From JAXMAO01 sp046350375 (lineage in GTDB: Bacteria; Planctomycetota; Phycisphaerae; UBA1845; UTPLA1): a stretch of DNA of 47,327 nucleotides. The first letter of the stretch is position 1. Every line of letters starts with the position of its first letter. Below, piece after piece: positions 1-9,024 of the stretch. Made by a program: the position numbers and the translations under genes. The DNA lies in NCBI GenBank assembly GCA_046350375.1, contig JAXMAO010000015.1, positions 1-47,327 of the forward strand, read 5' to 3'. The notes beneath the pieces were generated by a model that searched no databases, was not told the DNA's origin, and worked only from the letters and a program-made list of their open reading frames with translations.

Positions 1-2
1 TC

Positions 3-635
3 GAGTTCGACGGCCAGGAACGGTTCTTCTACACCGACGAGGAATTCCACCAGTTCCGCCGCGAAGTGCAGGCCCGCTTCGGCGACGTCGAGGTGATCGA
101 CGGCACCCTGCTCTCGCTCGGCGGCGACCACGCCGACGGCGCCGACGCGGCCGAACGGCGCATCGTCCGCCACGAGCTGTCCGAATCGCCGGCGCTGACC
201 GAGCTGCTGACGCGCTACGAGGCCTTCGGCCTGACGCTCGACGACTTCTTCATGCACCGCGAAGAGCTCATCACCGGCGAACTGCCGCCGGCCAAGTTCG
301 TGCTCGTGCCCGGCAGCGGTGACCCGCTCGAGCTCGACAACGCCGCCGCCGTCGGCTCCGGCGTGCGCGACCTCGGCCGCCGCGGCACCGAGGTCAAGCG
401 CTTCAAAGGCCTGGGCGAAATGAACGCCGACGAGCTGTGGGAAACCACCCTCGACCCCCAGCGCCGCAGCCTGCTGCGCGTCGTCGTCACCGAAGAGCCC
501 GACGACGCCGAACAGCTCGACGTCGACGCCCGCGCCGCCGACCGCATCTTCTCCATCCTCATGGGCGACAACGTCGAGTCGCGCCGCGATTTCATCGAGA
601 CCAACGCCATCCACGTCAAGAACCTGGACATCTGA
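3..635 (+). CDS. gyrB: DNA gyrase subunit B, C-terminal part (5' truncated by window edge)
   Basis: This is the end of the ATPase/toprim subunit of DNA gyrase, which with GyrA introduces negative supercoils. The reading frame is open from base 3 and lacks a start, so only about 210 C-terminal residues are visible. The diagnostic stretch is 'EVKRFKGLGEMNADELWETT', the conserved toprim/C-terminal signature of bacterial GyrB, followed by 'RRSLLRV' and the usual ending 'DRIFSILMGDNVESRRDFIE' and 'HVKNLDI'. A charged insert of about 100 residues before the signature is compatible with GyrB variants from this phylum. ParE is the alternative, but the ending is GyrB-like. The stop overlaps the next start by one base (TGATG), so the downstream membrane protein may be translationally coupled. 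Confidence 0.95.
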   Translation, partial: EFDGQERFFYTDEEFHQFRREVQARFGDVEVIDGTLLSLGGDHADGADAAERRIVRHELSESPALTELLTRYEAFGLTLDDFFMHREELITGELPPAKFVLVPGSGDPLELDNAAAVGSGVRDLGRRGTEVKRFKGLGEMNADELWETTLDPQRRSLLRVVVTEEPDDAEQLDVDARAADRIFSILMGDNVESRRDFIETNAIHVKNLDI

Positions 636-2371
636 TGGCCCCCTCCGCGCCCGGCCGGCTGCTGCGCCTGGCCGACTGGTACCAGAACCACACCCGCCCG
701 CGGATCGTCCTGGCGCTCGTGGTCGCAACGCTCTACGCCCCGTCCCTGCTGCTGCCCTTCATGGTCGACGACCTTCGCAGCCTGCGCCGCTTTCGCGACT
801 ATCACGCCGGCGCAGTGGATCGCCTCGACCTCTACGAATTCTGCATCGACCCCGCCCAGGTCGTCGCCGAGCGCGACGCCGGCCATTACCCCTGGTGGAT
901 CGATCCGCAGCTCCGCTACCGCTTCTTCCGCCCGCTGTCGCAGTTCGAGCTCTACGGCAACTGGCTGCTGTTCGGCGACCACGCCGCCGGCTACCGCGTC
1001 GTCAGCGTCGCCTGGTATGTGCTCGGCGTCTGGCTCGTGCTGGCGCTCTTTCGGCTGTTTTCAATCGAAACGACCGCGCGCTGGGCCGCCCTCGTCTTCG
1101 CGCTGGCCGGCGGACACGCCATCCCGGTCATCTTCCCCGCGGCCCGGTGCGACCTGCTGGCCCTGGTCGCCAGCGCTGCGGCCGCCGTCTGCGCCGGACG
1201 GTTTCTCAGGTCCGGCGGCCCGCTGCACCTGGCGGCAACGCTCGCCTGCCAGGCGGCCGGCATGGGCTGCAAGGAAGTCACCGTCGCGCTCGCGGTCGTG
1301 CCGGCGCTGCTGTTTTTCGCGCTGCGACCCGCCGCCGTCGACGCCCGCGCACTGCGACGCCGCGCCGCGCTCGGCTCGCTGGCGATGCTCGCGCTGTCCG
1401 GCGCGTTCCTCGCCTTCTACGCCCGCATGCACTACGCCAGCAACGGCGCACTGATGCTCGATCCGCTCCGCGCGCCGGCCGATTACCTGCTCCGCGCGCC
1501 GTTCCGCGCCCTGCTCATGCTCAGCACCTGGCTCATCCAGCTCAACCCGTTCCTGTTCTACTTCCGCGCCCGCTACGCCGCTGTGCTGGTCGCGCTGGCG
1601 ATCGCCGGCGCCGTCTGCCTGGCGCTCTTCTTTGGCCACCTCCTGCGCCGCTATCGGCGCCTGCCCGGCGTGGTCAGCATGAGCGGCTGGTCCGTCATCT
1701 TCCTGCCCATCCTCGCCTGCACGCCGGCCGACGACCGCGTCATGCTGCTGCCCAGCGTCGGTTTGGCGTTTCTCGCCGCCGTCTGGCTGACCGCCGGCGA
1801 CCCGCGCCCGCGCTTCGGCCGACTGCCCGCCGCCCTCTTCCTGCTCGTCCCGGTGCTCTATACCGAGGGCACCCTCCTCACCGTCGGCGTCCTCGAACAC
1901 CTGGCCGATCGCCCGCTCCGCGTCGGACTGGCGGCCTTCGGTCGACCGCCGCGCCCCGGCGACACCCTCTTCCTGCTCAACATGTCGCAGCCCATGCTCG
2001 CCCTCTGGACGCAGGATCGCCTCAACACCCTCGCGCCCCCCGGCGTGCGCGTCGCCATCCTCTCCGACGCCCGCGCGCCCACGGTCGAACGCACCGGCCC
2101 GCGCGCGCTGCGACTCCGCGCGGCCAACGAGCCGCTCCTCTCGACCTTCGTCGGCCAGATGGGACAGGTTCGCGGCGCTGGCCCGCGCGCCGGACAAACG
2201 GTCGACCTGGGCCAATACCGCGTCACCATCGAATCGACCCGCGCCGGATGCGCCGAATCCCTGCGCGTCCAGTTCGCGCGCCCGCTCGACGACGACCGCT
2301 ACCGCTTCATTCTCGCCGGCTGGCTGACGACCGACGTGATATCCTTCCCGGCCGCGCCCCCCGCCCGTTGA
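635..2371 (+). CDS. Polytopic membrane protein of unknown function (GT-C glycosyltransferase-like topology)
   Basis: A 578-residue protein starting at the ATG that overlaps the gyrB stop; the same frame is open further upstream but that part lies inside gyrB. It shows a short cytoplasmic N-terminus, a first membrane segment ('RIVLALVVATLYAPSLLLPF'), a loop with an acidic pair ('MVDDLRSLRRF'), then about eight to ten further hydrophobic segments to about residue 430, and a soluble C-terminal domain of about 140 residues. An early Asp-Asp after the first transmembrane helix plus many helices recalls GT-C glycosyltransferases of the PMT/ArnT type, but no decisive motif is visible, so function is inferred only weakly. 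It converges with the HAD gene, 21 bases apart. Confidence 0.8.
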   Translation: MAPSAPGRLLRLADWYQNHTRPRIVLALVVATLYAPSLLLPFMVDDLRSLRRFRDYHAGAVDRLDLYEFCIDPAQVVAERDAGHYPWWIDPQLRYRFFRPLSQFELYGNWLLFGDHAAGYRVVSVAWYVLGVWLVLALFRLFSIETTARWAALVFALAGGHAIPVIFPAARCDLLALVASAAAAVCAGRFLRSGGPLHLAATLACQAAGMGCKEVTVALAVVPALLFFALRPAAVDARALRRRAALGSLAMLALSGAFLAFYARMHYASNGALMLDPLRAPADYLLRAPFRALLMLSTWLIQLNPFLFYFRARYAAVLVALAIAGAVCLALFFGHLLRRYRRLPGVVSMSGWSVIFLPILACTPADDRVMLLPSVGLAFLAAVWLTAGDPRPRFGRLPAALFLLVPVLYTEGTLLTVGVLEHLADRPLRVGLAAFGRPPRPGDTLFLLNMSQPMLALWTQDRLNTLAPPGVRVAILSDARAPTVERTGPRALRLRAANEPLLSTFVGQMGQVRGAGPRAGQTVDLGQYRVTIESTRAGCAESLRVQFARPLDDDRYRFILAGWLTTDVISFPAAPPAR

Positions 2372-2392
2372 CCTCCGCCGCCGGTTCGACCG

Positions 2393-3056
2393 CTAGCCGA
2401 TCGCCAGCTCGTCCAGCGAGCGAATTGTCTCGCGCGGCGCGCCGCCCGCCGACGCCACCGCGTCGACGTAGATTCCCTCCGGCCGCACGACCCGCACCGT
2501 CCGCCACCCCAGCGCGTTGCCAGCGCCACGAAATCCTTGGCGACGTTGTCGCCCACGCATAGACGCACTCGCCGGCCGACGCCCCCGCCCGCCGCGCGAG
2601 CTCCTCGAACGCCCGCGGGTGCGGCTTGCCCATCCCCGGCCCCAGTTCGCCCGTGAGAATCATCGTCCCCACTCGCCCCGCCAGCCGCAGCGCCGAAATC
2701 TTCCGCCGCTGCATCGCCGCGTCGCCGTCGCTGATCAGCCCGCTCGGCCGACCCGCCAGCCGCGCCAGCGCCCGCTCGGCGTCCGGCAGCAGCGCGATTG
2801 CCGGCTCGTGCGATCGATAGGCGGCCACCATCTCGCCGACCAGCGCCGCGTCCGCAGGCCGGCCGAGCGACTCGAGCGTCGCGTCAAACACCCGCCGCCG
2901 GTTGGGTCCGTCGAAGTGATGCAGCATCAGCTCGGCGCTGCGCTCGGCGCTGCCCAGCCGGTCGGCGAACGCCCGCGAAACATGCCGAAACCCCGACCGC
3001 GCGAAGTCGCGCTCCAGGTAGAGCGTGTCGTCGAGATCGAACACGATGACGGTCAT
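2393..3056 (-). pseudogene. HAD-superfamily hydrolase (phosphatase), frameshifted
   Basis: Haloacid dehalogenase-type phosphatase with motif I 'IVFDLDDTLYLE' at residues 3-14, the nucleophile and acid/base being the two Asp of D-x-D. Motif II is 'GLISDGD' and the motif III lysine lies in 'GKPHPRAFEELA'. The C-terminal motif IV is split across frames: the first frame runs to 'GECVYA', the second gives 'VGDNVAKDFV' and the third gives 'NALGWRTVRVVRPEGIYVDA' and ends at the stop beginning at 2395. Restoring one base near 2555-2560 and one near 2522-2530 (both by G runs) yields a normal 221-residue HAD protein, so the damage is two -1 shifts. It lies 15 bases after the ATP-grasp gene on the same strand and probably shares its transcript. 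Whether this is sequencing error or real decay cannot be told from one sequence. Confidence 0.85.
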
Positions 3057-3071
3057 GGCGCGGATCCGCGG

Positions 3072-4127
3072 CTACGACCGCCGGCGCACCGTCGGTCGGC
3101 GCGTCGGCCCGCCGCGCGCGGCGCACAGCACGGCACTGTCGTAGCGCAGCAGCAGCAGCCCGTCGGTGAAGCGGTCGGCCGACAGGCGCGGCGTCCGGCC
3201 GGTCAGCGACTCCAGGATCCAGCGCGGGAAGTCGGCCCCGGCATGAATCGCCAGCGGCACGCCGCCGCCGAAGCGCGGGTTGATCTCGATCACGCGAATC
3301 CGCCCGGACACTGTGCGGATGCACTGAATGGTGATGACGCCCACGCAGTCGCCCAGCGATTCGACCACCCGCCGACCCACCGCCATCACCGCGCGGTCCT
3401 TCACCACCAGCCCCTTGCTCACCTCGCCCGAGCGCACCTCGATCCGCAGCCGCGGCACGATGCAGCGGCATCGGCCGTCAAACGCCGCGTAGGCGTCCAG
3501 CGTGTACTCCTCGCCGACCAGGTGCTCCTGCACGATCGGGTCGGGCACCAGCCGCGCCAGCTCACGCAGCGCCGCGCGGTCGGCCGCCAGGAAGTGGCCG
3601 CGCGTCGCGCTGCCGGCCCGCGGCTTGAGATAGACCGGGTACTTCAGCCCGCGCCGCGCCAGCGCCGCCTCGAGCGTCCAGGTGTCGGGCGTGTCGATCT
3701 TCGCCCCCCGCAGGTGAAGGTGCGAGAGCATCTTGTCGCGGCAGATCGCCACCACGCGCGGCGCCGAAATCAGCAGCGTGCAGCCGATCGCCGCAAACCG
3801 CGACCGCGCCAGCGACAGCGCCATCAGGTCCGAATCGATCAGCGGCACGACCAGGTGAATCCGCTCGCGCCGCGCCAGCGCCAGCAGGAAGTCGATGTAC
3901 TTCGGACTGTCGATCGGCGGCGAGAGCTCGGCCCGGTCCACGTGATGCATCGCCGGCGCGAGCCAGGTGCGGTCCGTGCCGTAGCAGACCAGGCGCCGGT
4001 GAATCCGCGCCGCCGACTCGCGGAACGCGGTCAGCAGTTCGACCCGCCGGCCGACGCAGGTGAACAGGATGCGAATCGGTCCGCGGCGCGGCGCAACGGC
4101 GGGGAACTCGGCTTCGTGCATGCCCAT
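3072..4127 (-). CDS. ATP-grasp domain enzyme (carbamoyl-phosphate-synthase-like)
   Basis: A 351-residue ATP-dependent carboxylate-amine/thiol ligase-fold protein. The N-terminal pre-ATP-grasp domain begins 'IRILFTCVGRRVELLTAF', a pattern typical of ATP-grasp proteins in capsule and sugar clusters. The ATP-grasp core follows with 'YPVYLKPRAGSATRGHFLAA' (lysine and flexible loop), 'VQEHLVGEEYTLDAYA' and the metal-binding end 'RVIEINPRFGGGVPLAI'. I start at 4127 (MGMHEAEF) because AAGGTGG at 4136-4142 gives an 8-base spacing; an in-frame ATG at 4163 has no such site. Substrate is unknown. The downstream HAD phosphatase and upstream NeuD-like acyltransferase suggest modification of a nucleotide sugar or polysaccharide unit. 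Confidence 0.85.
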   Translation of the reverse strand: MGMHEAEFPAVAPRRGPIRILFTCVGRRVELLTAFRESAARIHRRLVCYGTDRTWLAPAMHHVDRAELSPPIDSPKYIDFLLALARRERIHLVVPLIDSDLMALSLARSRFAAIGCTLLISAPRVVAICRDKMLSHLHLRGAKIDTPDTWTLEAALARRGLKYPVYLKPRAGSATRGHFLAADRAALRELARLVPDPIVQEHLVGEEYTLDAYAAFDGRCRCIVPRLRIEVRSGEVSKGLVVKDRAVMAVGRRVVESLGDCVGVITIQCIRTVSGRIRVIEINPRFGGGVPLAIHAGADFPRWILESLTGRTPRLSADRFTDGLLLLRYDSAVLCAARGGPTRRPTVRRRS

Positions 4128-4226
4128 GCGCCGGCCACCTTGAAAGAGAGTGCAAACTGTCACAAATGGCCGGCAGCGTCAAGCCGGCGCCGGGCCGCGC
4201 CCCGCCGGCGAACTGCCGCGCGCAGG

Positions 4227-4934
4227 CTAGGAACGCAGATCGGCCCGGGCGTGGCGCACCGCGGCGACCGGCTCGAGCAGCGCCGCGAACTCGTCCGCCG
4301 ACGGCGCCGATTTGATCTCGTGCGCCGGAACCCCCACCACCGTGGTCATGGGCGCCACGTCGTGCAGCACCACCGCCCCGGCGCCCACCACCGCCTCGAA
4401 TCCGATCCGCACATTCTGCACGACGGTCGCGCCGATTCCGATAAAAGCCCCGGCCTCAACCGTGACATGTCCCGCCAGCCGCGCCCCCGGGCAGACGTGC
4501 GCCGATGTGCCAATCATGCACTCGTGGTCGATGATGCAGCCGGTGTTCAGAATGACCGAATCGCCCACCTGCGCATGCGCACACACGATCGACCCTGCCG
4601 CCACCACCACGTTCCGCCCCAGCCGCGCCGTCGGGCTGACCCGCGCCGATGGATGGATCGCGTTCACCAGCTTCAGCCCGGCCGACTCGATCGTCCGCAT
4701 GAAGCCGCGCCGCACCGCGTTGTCGCCGATCGCAATGATCGTTCCGCTCACGCCGCGCTCGCGCAGCGCCGGCAGCTGCGACAGGTCGCCGAGCACCGGC
4801 TCGCCGTCGATGCGCCGCCCGTGCAGCGCCGGGTTGTTGTCGAGAAATCCGACGACGCGGTGTTCGCCCGCGGTCGCAACGATGTCGAGCACGACCCGTC
4901 CGTGTCCGCCGGCGCCGACAATGATGATGTCCAT
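4227..4934 (-). CDS. NeuD/PglD-family sugar O-/N-acyltransferase
   Basis: A 235-residue two-domain enzyme. Residues 1-80 form the N-terminal sugar-nucleotide-binding domain ('MDIIIVGAGGHGRVVLDIVA'), as in PglD and NeuD. From about residue 95 the left-handed beta-helix hexapeptide repeats begin ('IHPSARVSPTARLG', 'VVVAAGSIVCAHAQVG'). His137 in 'IIDHECMIG' sits where the catalytic base of PglD lies. The ending 'VVGVPAHEIKS' is typical of hexapeptide acetyltransferases. I prefer the ATG at 4934 because it starts right at the Rossmann strand; an upstream ATG at 4970 would add 12 atypical residues. Likely role: acetylating an amino- or hydroxy-sugar for the surface polysaccharide made by the neighbouring locus. 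Confidence 0.9.
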   Translation of the reverse strand: MDIIIVGAGGHGRVVLDIVATAGEHRVVGFLDNNPALHGRRIDGEPVLGDLSQLPALRERGVSGTIIAIGDNAVRRGFMRTIESAGLKLVNAIHPSARVSPTARLGRNVVVAAGSIVCAHAQVGDSVILNTGCIIDHECMIGTSAHVCPGARLAGHVTVEAGAFIGIGATVVQNVRIGFEAVVGAGAVVLHDVAPMTTVVGVPAHEIKSAPSADEFAALLEPVAAVRHARADLRS

Positions 4935-5339
4935 GTCTGCTCTCGTGGCCCGACGCGCGGGCGTCGCCAAGATTCATCGGCGAAAACTGCGCGCCACTGC
5001 ACGAAGCCGGCCATTCCGGCGCGCCTGGCGCGCGGTCCATGAGGCCGCGCTCGGCGGCGCCGAATCGCGAATATCAGGATTGCCGCGCGGGTCGGCGCGG
5101 CGCTCTTCGGCCGATTTTGCGGGCGCGGCGCGGGCCGGCGCGCGAAGCGCGACGTGCTGCGAAGTGGCCGCGTGCCGCTTCAGAATGCATCAAAGCGTCG
5201 AAAACCGGTGCCGATATTACGACCACGCTTGCGGACCGACCGCCGCGGCGCTGACGAGGATGCGACACAGTCACTCGCGCGGCGCGGCGATCGATCGAGC
5301 GAAGTCGATGTGCGTCGGCCGCAGCACAGGAACACGACC
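4935..5339. other. Intergenic region between divergent acyltransferase and export genes
   Basis: About 405 bases separate the minus-strand acyltransferase from the plus-strand exopolysaccharide operon. It should hold both promoters, but no convincing -35/-10 pair stands out. The part around 5185-5225 is more AT-rich ('gccgatattacgacc') and is the best guess for a start region. No RNA gene or conserved ORF was recognised; the open frames through here are GC-rich shadows. Confidence 0.4.
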
Positions 5340-7196
5340 GTGAGAGACTCCGTGAGCCTGGTCCGTGGGAGTGGACGAAGGGGTGGTGCGGCCGTCGTCG
5401 TCGTCGCGACAGGGCTGGCCGTGCTGTGCGGATGCGAACGCGCGTGGCGCAACGGCTTCATCGATCCGACGCAGACGGGTCGCTTTGAATCCAACGTCGC
5501 GCACACCGAAATCCGCCGCACGCTCGGCGCGCTCGAAGAACCGGAAGGCATCCCCGGCGCCGCTGAGCCGACCCGTGAAGACCTCGTGGCACGCTACGAA
5601 GAGGCGCCGATCCTTCGCGGCGACGTGCTGGATATCTCGATCTTCGAATTGTTCCAGCCCGGACTGTCGACCGACATCCGCCGGCAGGTGAACGAGGTGG
5701 GCTACATCTCGCTGCCGGTCATCGGGCCGCTCAAGGTGGCCGAGCTGTCGCCGCGCCAGATCGAGCTGGCGATCATCGAAAACCTGAAGTCCCGCCAGAT
5801 CATGCAGGACCCGGAAGTCGCCGTCTCACCGGTGCAGTCGCAGGCGCGGCGCTTCTCGGTGGTCGGCAATGTCACCCGGCCGGGCGAGTATCCGCTGCCG
5901 CGGCCCGACTACCGGCTGCTCGACGTAATCGGCGCGATCGGCCCGATCTCGCCCACGCAGCGGAAAATCTACATCCTTCGCGGCGGCGCCCCCAAGGCCT
6001 ACACCCCGCCCAACGCCGAAGCCCCGTACATGGCCGCCGGCAGCGCGAAGGCGGCCATGGGCGCCACCAGCCAGAAGGCCGAACCCGATCCGTTCGCGGA
6101 TGAACCCCCGAACGGGATGATGGCGTTGTCCGACTTCTCAGGCGGCAACGCCCCGCCGGCACGGCCGTCCGGCAGTTCGGCAAAAGACAATAACAACCTG
6201 GAAATACTGGAGTTGCAGTCGTCCGCCAGGCCCGCAGCCCTGGAGTCGTCGCATGGAATGCTCGACGCCGGCAGTGCGCCGGCTGGTGCCGGGAGCGATG
6301 TTGCGGGCCCTGCCGGTGAGGAGAATCTGGCCGGCGAGAGCAAGTCGGCGGAGCCCTCGTCGGAGAGTTTCCTGAATGTGCTAGATGATCGTAAATCACA
6401 GACCCACAAAGACTTGGATAACGGGGCGGCGCGCAGCTCGGGCACCAAGTTCATCTTCCAGAATGGGGAGTGGGTGGAAGTTCCCGATACGCCGGAGCCC
6501 GCCAAACCGATGGCGGGAACGCCGGAAAAGGGGATGACCAGCGCCCCTGTGAAAAACGACGGGGTCGATTGGGACAAGTTGAGCGAACCGGAAATCCCTC
6601 AACGGATTATAGAAATCGTGGTGGAAGCGTTGACGCGTGGCGACACGCGATACAATGTCGTCGTTCGGCCCAACGACGTGATCAACATTCCGGCCGAGGA
6701 TGTGGGCGAGTACTTCGTCACCGGCCACATCGCCCGACCCGGGGCGTACACGTTGACCGGCCGGCAGATCACAGTCAAAGAGGCCGTCGCCGCGGCGGGA
6801 GGGTTTGACCTGGTGGCGTGGCCGAGCCCGGGCCGGAGCTGGTGCGGCAGTTGCCAGGTGATCAGGAGGAGTTTCGCCCGATCAACCTGGACCGCATTCT
6901 GGCCGGCGGCAAGCCGGCACCTGAAGCCGCACGACGCGCGTCGGCACGAACGCCGTGGCTCCCTTCCTGGCGACCATTCGCAACTCGTTCCGCGTGAGTT
7001 ACAGATTCGGGTTTGTGTATGACCGGAACTTCGCGGACGAAATTCCTTCTTCGCGAAGGAACAGTTGCAGGCGCGACGGCGGAACGAACGGTGCAGCGTG
7101 GCTTCCCGCCTTGATGACGGCCGATTCGGGCGCGTCGCCGGCGGGCCGGGCGCGGCCCGGTTTGGGCGATGGCGACCGACGGACAAGACCGCATGA
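5340..7196 (+). CDS. Polysaccharide export protein (Wza-like, SLBB), frame broken near the 3' end
   Basis: Outer-membrane export lipoprotein of the Wza/BexD family. A GTG at 5340 precedes a hydrophobic signal ending in 'GLAVLCGC', a plausible lipobox. The polysaccharide export domain follows ('ILRGDVLDISIFELFQPGLS', 'RQVNEVGYISLPVIGPLKVA'), then SLBB repeats ('RRFSVVGNVTRPGEYPLP' and 'EYFVTGHIARPGAYTL') separated by a Ser/Ala/Pro-rich linker of about 200 residues. After 'AAAGGFDLVAWP' the frame is scrambled: family-like segments continue in other frames ('ELVRQLPGDQEEFRPINLDR' near 6840-6900, 'VGTNAVAPFLATIRNSFRVS' near 6940-7000), and the original frame resumes about 7035 and ends at the TGA at 7194-7196. 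The simple ORF stops at 7022. The proposed stop overlaps the exosortase start as ATGA, supporting an originally intact gene. Confidence 0.85.
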
Positions 7197-8200
7197 CGAT
7201 GCCATCTGAATCGACGACGCCCGCCATGCGGGACCCGCCGCCGAATGCCGCGCCGCCCGCACCGCGCGATTCGGCGGCGTCGCGCGCGCGGACCTCGACG
7301 GCGACCGGCAGCCTGCTCGACGTGCTCGGCTCGAACGGGCTGATTCGCCTGGCGCTGCTGGGCGGCGCGACCGCCTGGCTCTTCTGGGACCAGCTCGTCC
7401 GCCTGGTGCGCATCTGGAGCAGCAACCCGGACTGGTCGCACGGCTTCTTGATTCCGTTCTTCTCGCTCTACTTCATCAACTCCAAGCGCGACGTGCTGGC
7501 GCGCACCCCGGTCCGCGGCAACTGGCTCGGGCTGCCGATCGTCCTCTTCGCCATCCTCGGCTACTTTTACTGCGTCCGCGCGAAGATCGGCTCGCCCCAG
7601 GCCCTCATGATCGTGATCGCGATCGCCGGGCTGACGCTGCTTGCCTGCGGCTGGAAGGTGATGCACGTCACGGGCTTTCCGATCGCCTTCCTGGTGCTGG
7701 CGCTGCCGCCGCCGGAATACAAGTATCGCGAGCTTACCCAGCCGCTGCAGCAGCTGGCGGCCTTCGCGGCGGAGCAGGTGCTGCGCATCTATCCGAACGT
7801 GTTCGTGATCCGCAGCGGCATCAACATCGCGTTTGACAACGTCGCGACAGGCCTCAGCGGATCGTTCACCGTCGCCGGCGCGTGCAGCGGCATGCGCTCG
7901 CTGATGGCGTTCGTGGCGCTGGGGCTGGCGATGGCCTACTTCTCGCCGCGGCCGATGTGGCACCGCGTCACCATTGCGCTGGCGGTCGTGCCGGTGGCGG
8001 TGTTCTGCAACGTGGTGCGCGTCATCGTCACCGGAACATTCCAGATCTACAACCTGGGCGACCTGGCGAAGGGCACGCCGCACACGCTGACCGGCATCGC
8101 CACGTTCGCGCTGGGCTTTGCCATCTACTTCGCCATCCTCTGGATTCTCGACCACCTGTTCATTCACGAGCCGGATGAACCGCAGGGGGCCACGCCATGA
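7193..8200 (+). CDS. Exosortase (membrane cysteine transpeptidase; XrtU-like by context)
   Basis: Integral membrane sorting protease expected to cleave C-terminal sorting tails and attach proteins to the surface. The 335-residue protein has about eight membrane helices and the three hallmark residues: Cys231 in 'VAGACSGMRSL', Arg276 in 'FCNVVRVIVTG' and His297 in 'KGTPHTLTG'. 'DWSHGFLIP' near residue 80 is another family signature. I choose the ATG at 7193 because it overlaps the export gene stop (ATGA), the same coupling this gene uses with its own downstream partner; an in-frame ATG at 7169 is possible. Location in an export/autokinase operon fits exosortases, and the planctomycete context suggests the XrtU subgroup, which I cannot confirm by alignment. 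No sorting substrate was found in the window. Confidence 0.93.
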   Translation: MTMPSESTTPAMRDPPPNAAPPAPRDSAASRARTSTATGSLLDVLGSNGLIRLALLGGATAWLFWDQLVRLVRIWSSNPDWSHGFLIPFFSLYFINSKRDVLARTPVRGNWLGLPIVLFAILGYFYCVRAKIGSPQALMIVIAIAGLTLLACGWKVMHVTGFPIAFLVLALPPPEYKYRELTQPLQQLAAFAAEQVLRIYPNVFVIRSGINIAFDNVATGLSGSFTVAGACSGMRSLMAFVALGLAMAYFSPRPMWHRVTIALAVVPVAVFCNVVRVIVTGTFQIYNLGDLAKGTPHTLTGIATFALGFAIYFAILWILDHLFIHEPDEPQGATP

Positions 8201-8970
8201 CCGCACCCCCAAACCACCTGCGGCGCGGCGCCGCGCTGCTCGATGCGCCGGTGCTGGCCGGGCTGATCGTTCTGCTGGCCGCCGGTGGATACCTGCGCTA
8301 TGCCAAGGCGCATGGTCAGCTTCAGATTCTCAAGCTGGCCGCGCCGCTGCAGCGGCCGCTGACCGAGCTGAGCGAGCGCGTGCTCGCGCCTTACGCGCTG
8401 CAGGAGCGCTCGCGCCTGTCGGAAGACAGCGAGCACGAGCTCGGCACGCGCGACTACATCCAGTGGATCTTCGAGGACGCGACCGCCCCCGCGGGCGACT
8501 GGCGCCGCCGCATCAGCCTGTTTGTCACCTACTACACCGGCATGGCCGACCAGGTGCCGCACGTGCCGGACGAGTGCTACGCGGTGGGGGCGTTTTCGCA
8601 GTCGTCGGTACAGGACCTGGCGTTCACGCTTGCCGGCCCGACCGGGGCGCCGCGGGCGCTTCCGGTGCGGCGACTGGTGTTCATGCCGCCGCGCGGCGAG
8701 GGGCCGTCGGTGATCGTGTATTACACGTTCGTGGTCAACGGCGACTTCTATTGCAGCCGCGACGGGGTGCGGTCGCGGATGCGCCGGACCGACGAGCGGT
8801 ATTTGTATTACAGCAAGATCGAGCTATCTTTTCACAGTCTGGCGGCGCGCGAGGCCACCCCGGAGATGGACCGTCACGCGGAGAAACTCCTCGGGCAGAC
8901 CCTCGACGCGATGCAGCACGGGCATCTGCCAGACACAGAGGCCATGGAACATGCGGCCCCGGGTTCCTGA
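8197..8970 (+). CDS. EpsI-family exosortase-associated protein
   Basis: A 257-residue membrane-anchored protein of the EpsI family, which accompanies exosortases either as a separate gene or as a C-terminal fusion. There is one N-terminal membrane segment ('APVLAGLIVLLAAGGYLRY') and then an extracytoplasmic domain. The family signature is 'TYYTGMADQVPHVPDECY', followed by 'VIVYYTFVVNGDFYCSRDGV'. The ATG overlaps the exosortase stop by four bases (ATGA) and a G-rich site precedes it, so the two are translationally coupled. The molecular role of EpsI proteins is not established. Here it stands as its own gene, unlike the fused forms known in some other phyla. Confidence 0.88.
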   Translation: MTAPPNHLRRGAALLDAPVLAGLIVLLAAGGYLRYAKAHGQLQILKLAAPLQRPLTELSERVLAPYALQERSRLSEDSEHELGTRDYIQWIFEDATAPAGDWRRRISLFVTYYTGMADQVPHVPDECYAVGAFSQSSVQDLAFTLAGPTGAPRALPVRRLVFMPPRGEGPSVIVYYTFVVNGDFYCSRDGVRSRMRRTDERYLYYSKIELSFHSLAAREATPEMDRHAEKLLGQTLDAMQHGHLPDTEAMEHAAPGS

Positions 8971-9024
8971 CCGGGCCGGCCGACACGCGATTCACAGGGT
9001 TCGTGGGGAAGATGGGCTAAAGCA

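Noticed and set aside
2517..5042. An 841-codon plus-strand open frame across the HAD, ATP-grasp and acyltransferase genes
   Set aside because: Arg/Pro/His-rich with no domain, and antisense to three recognisable enzymes.
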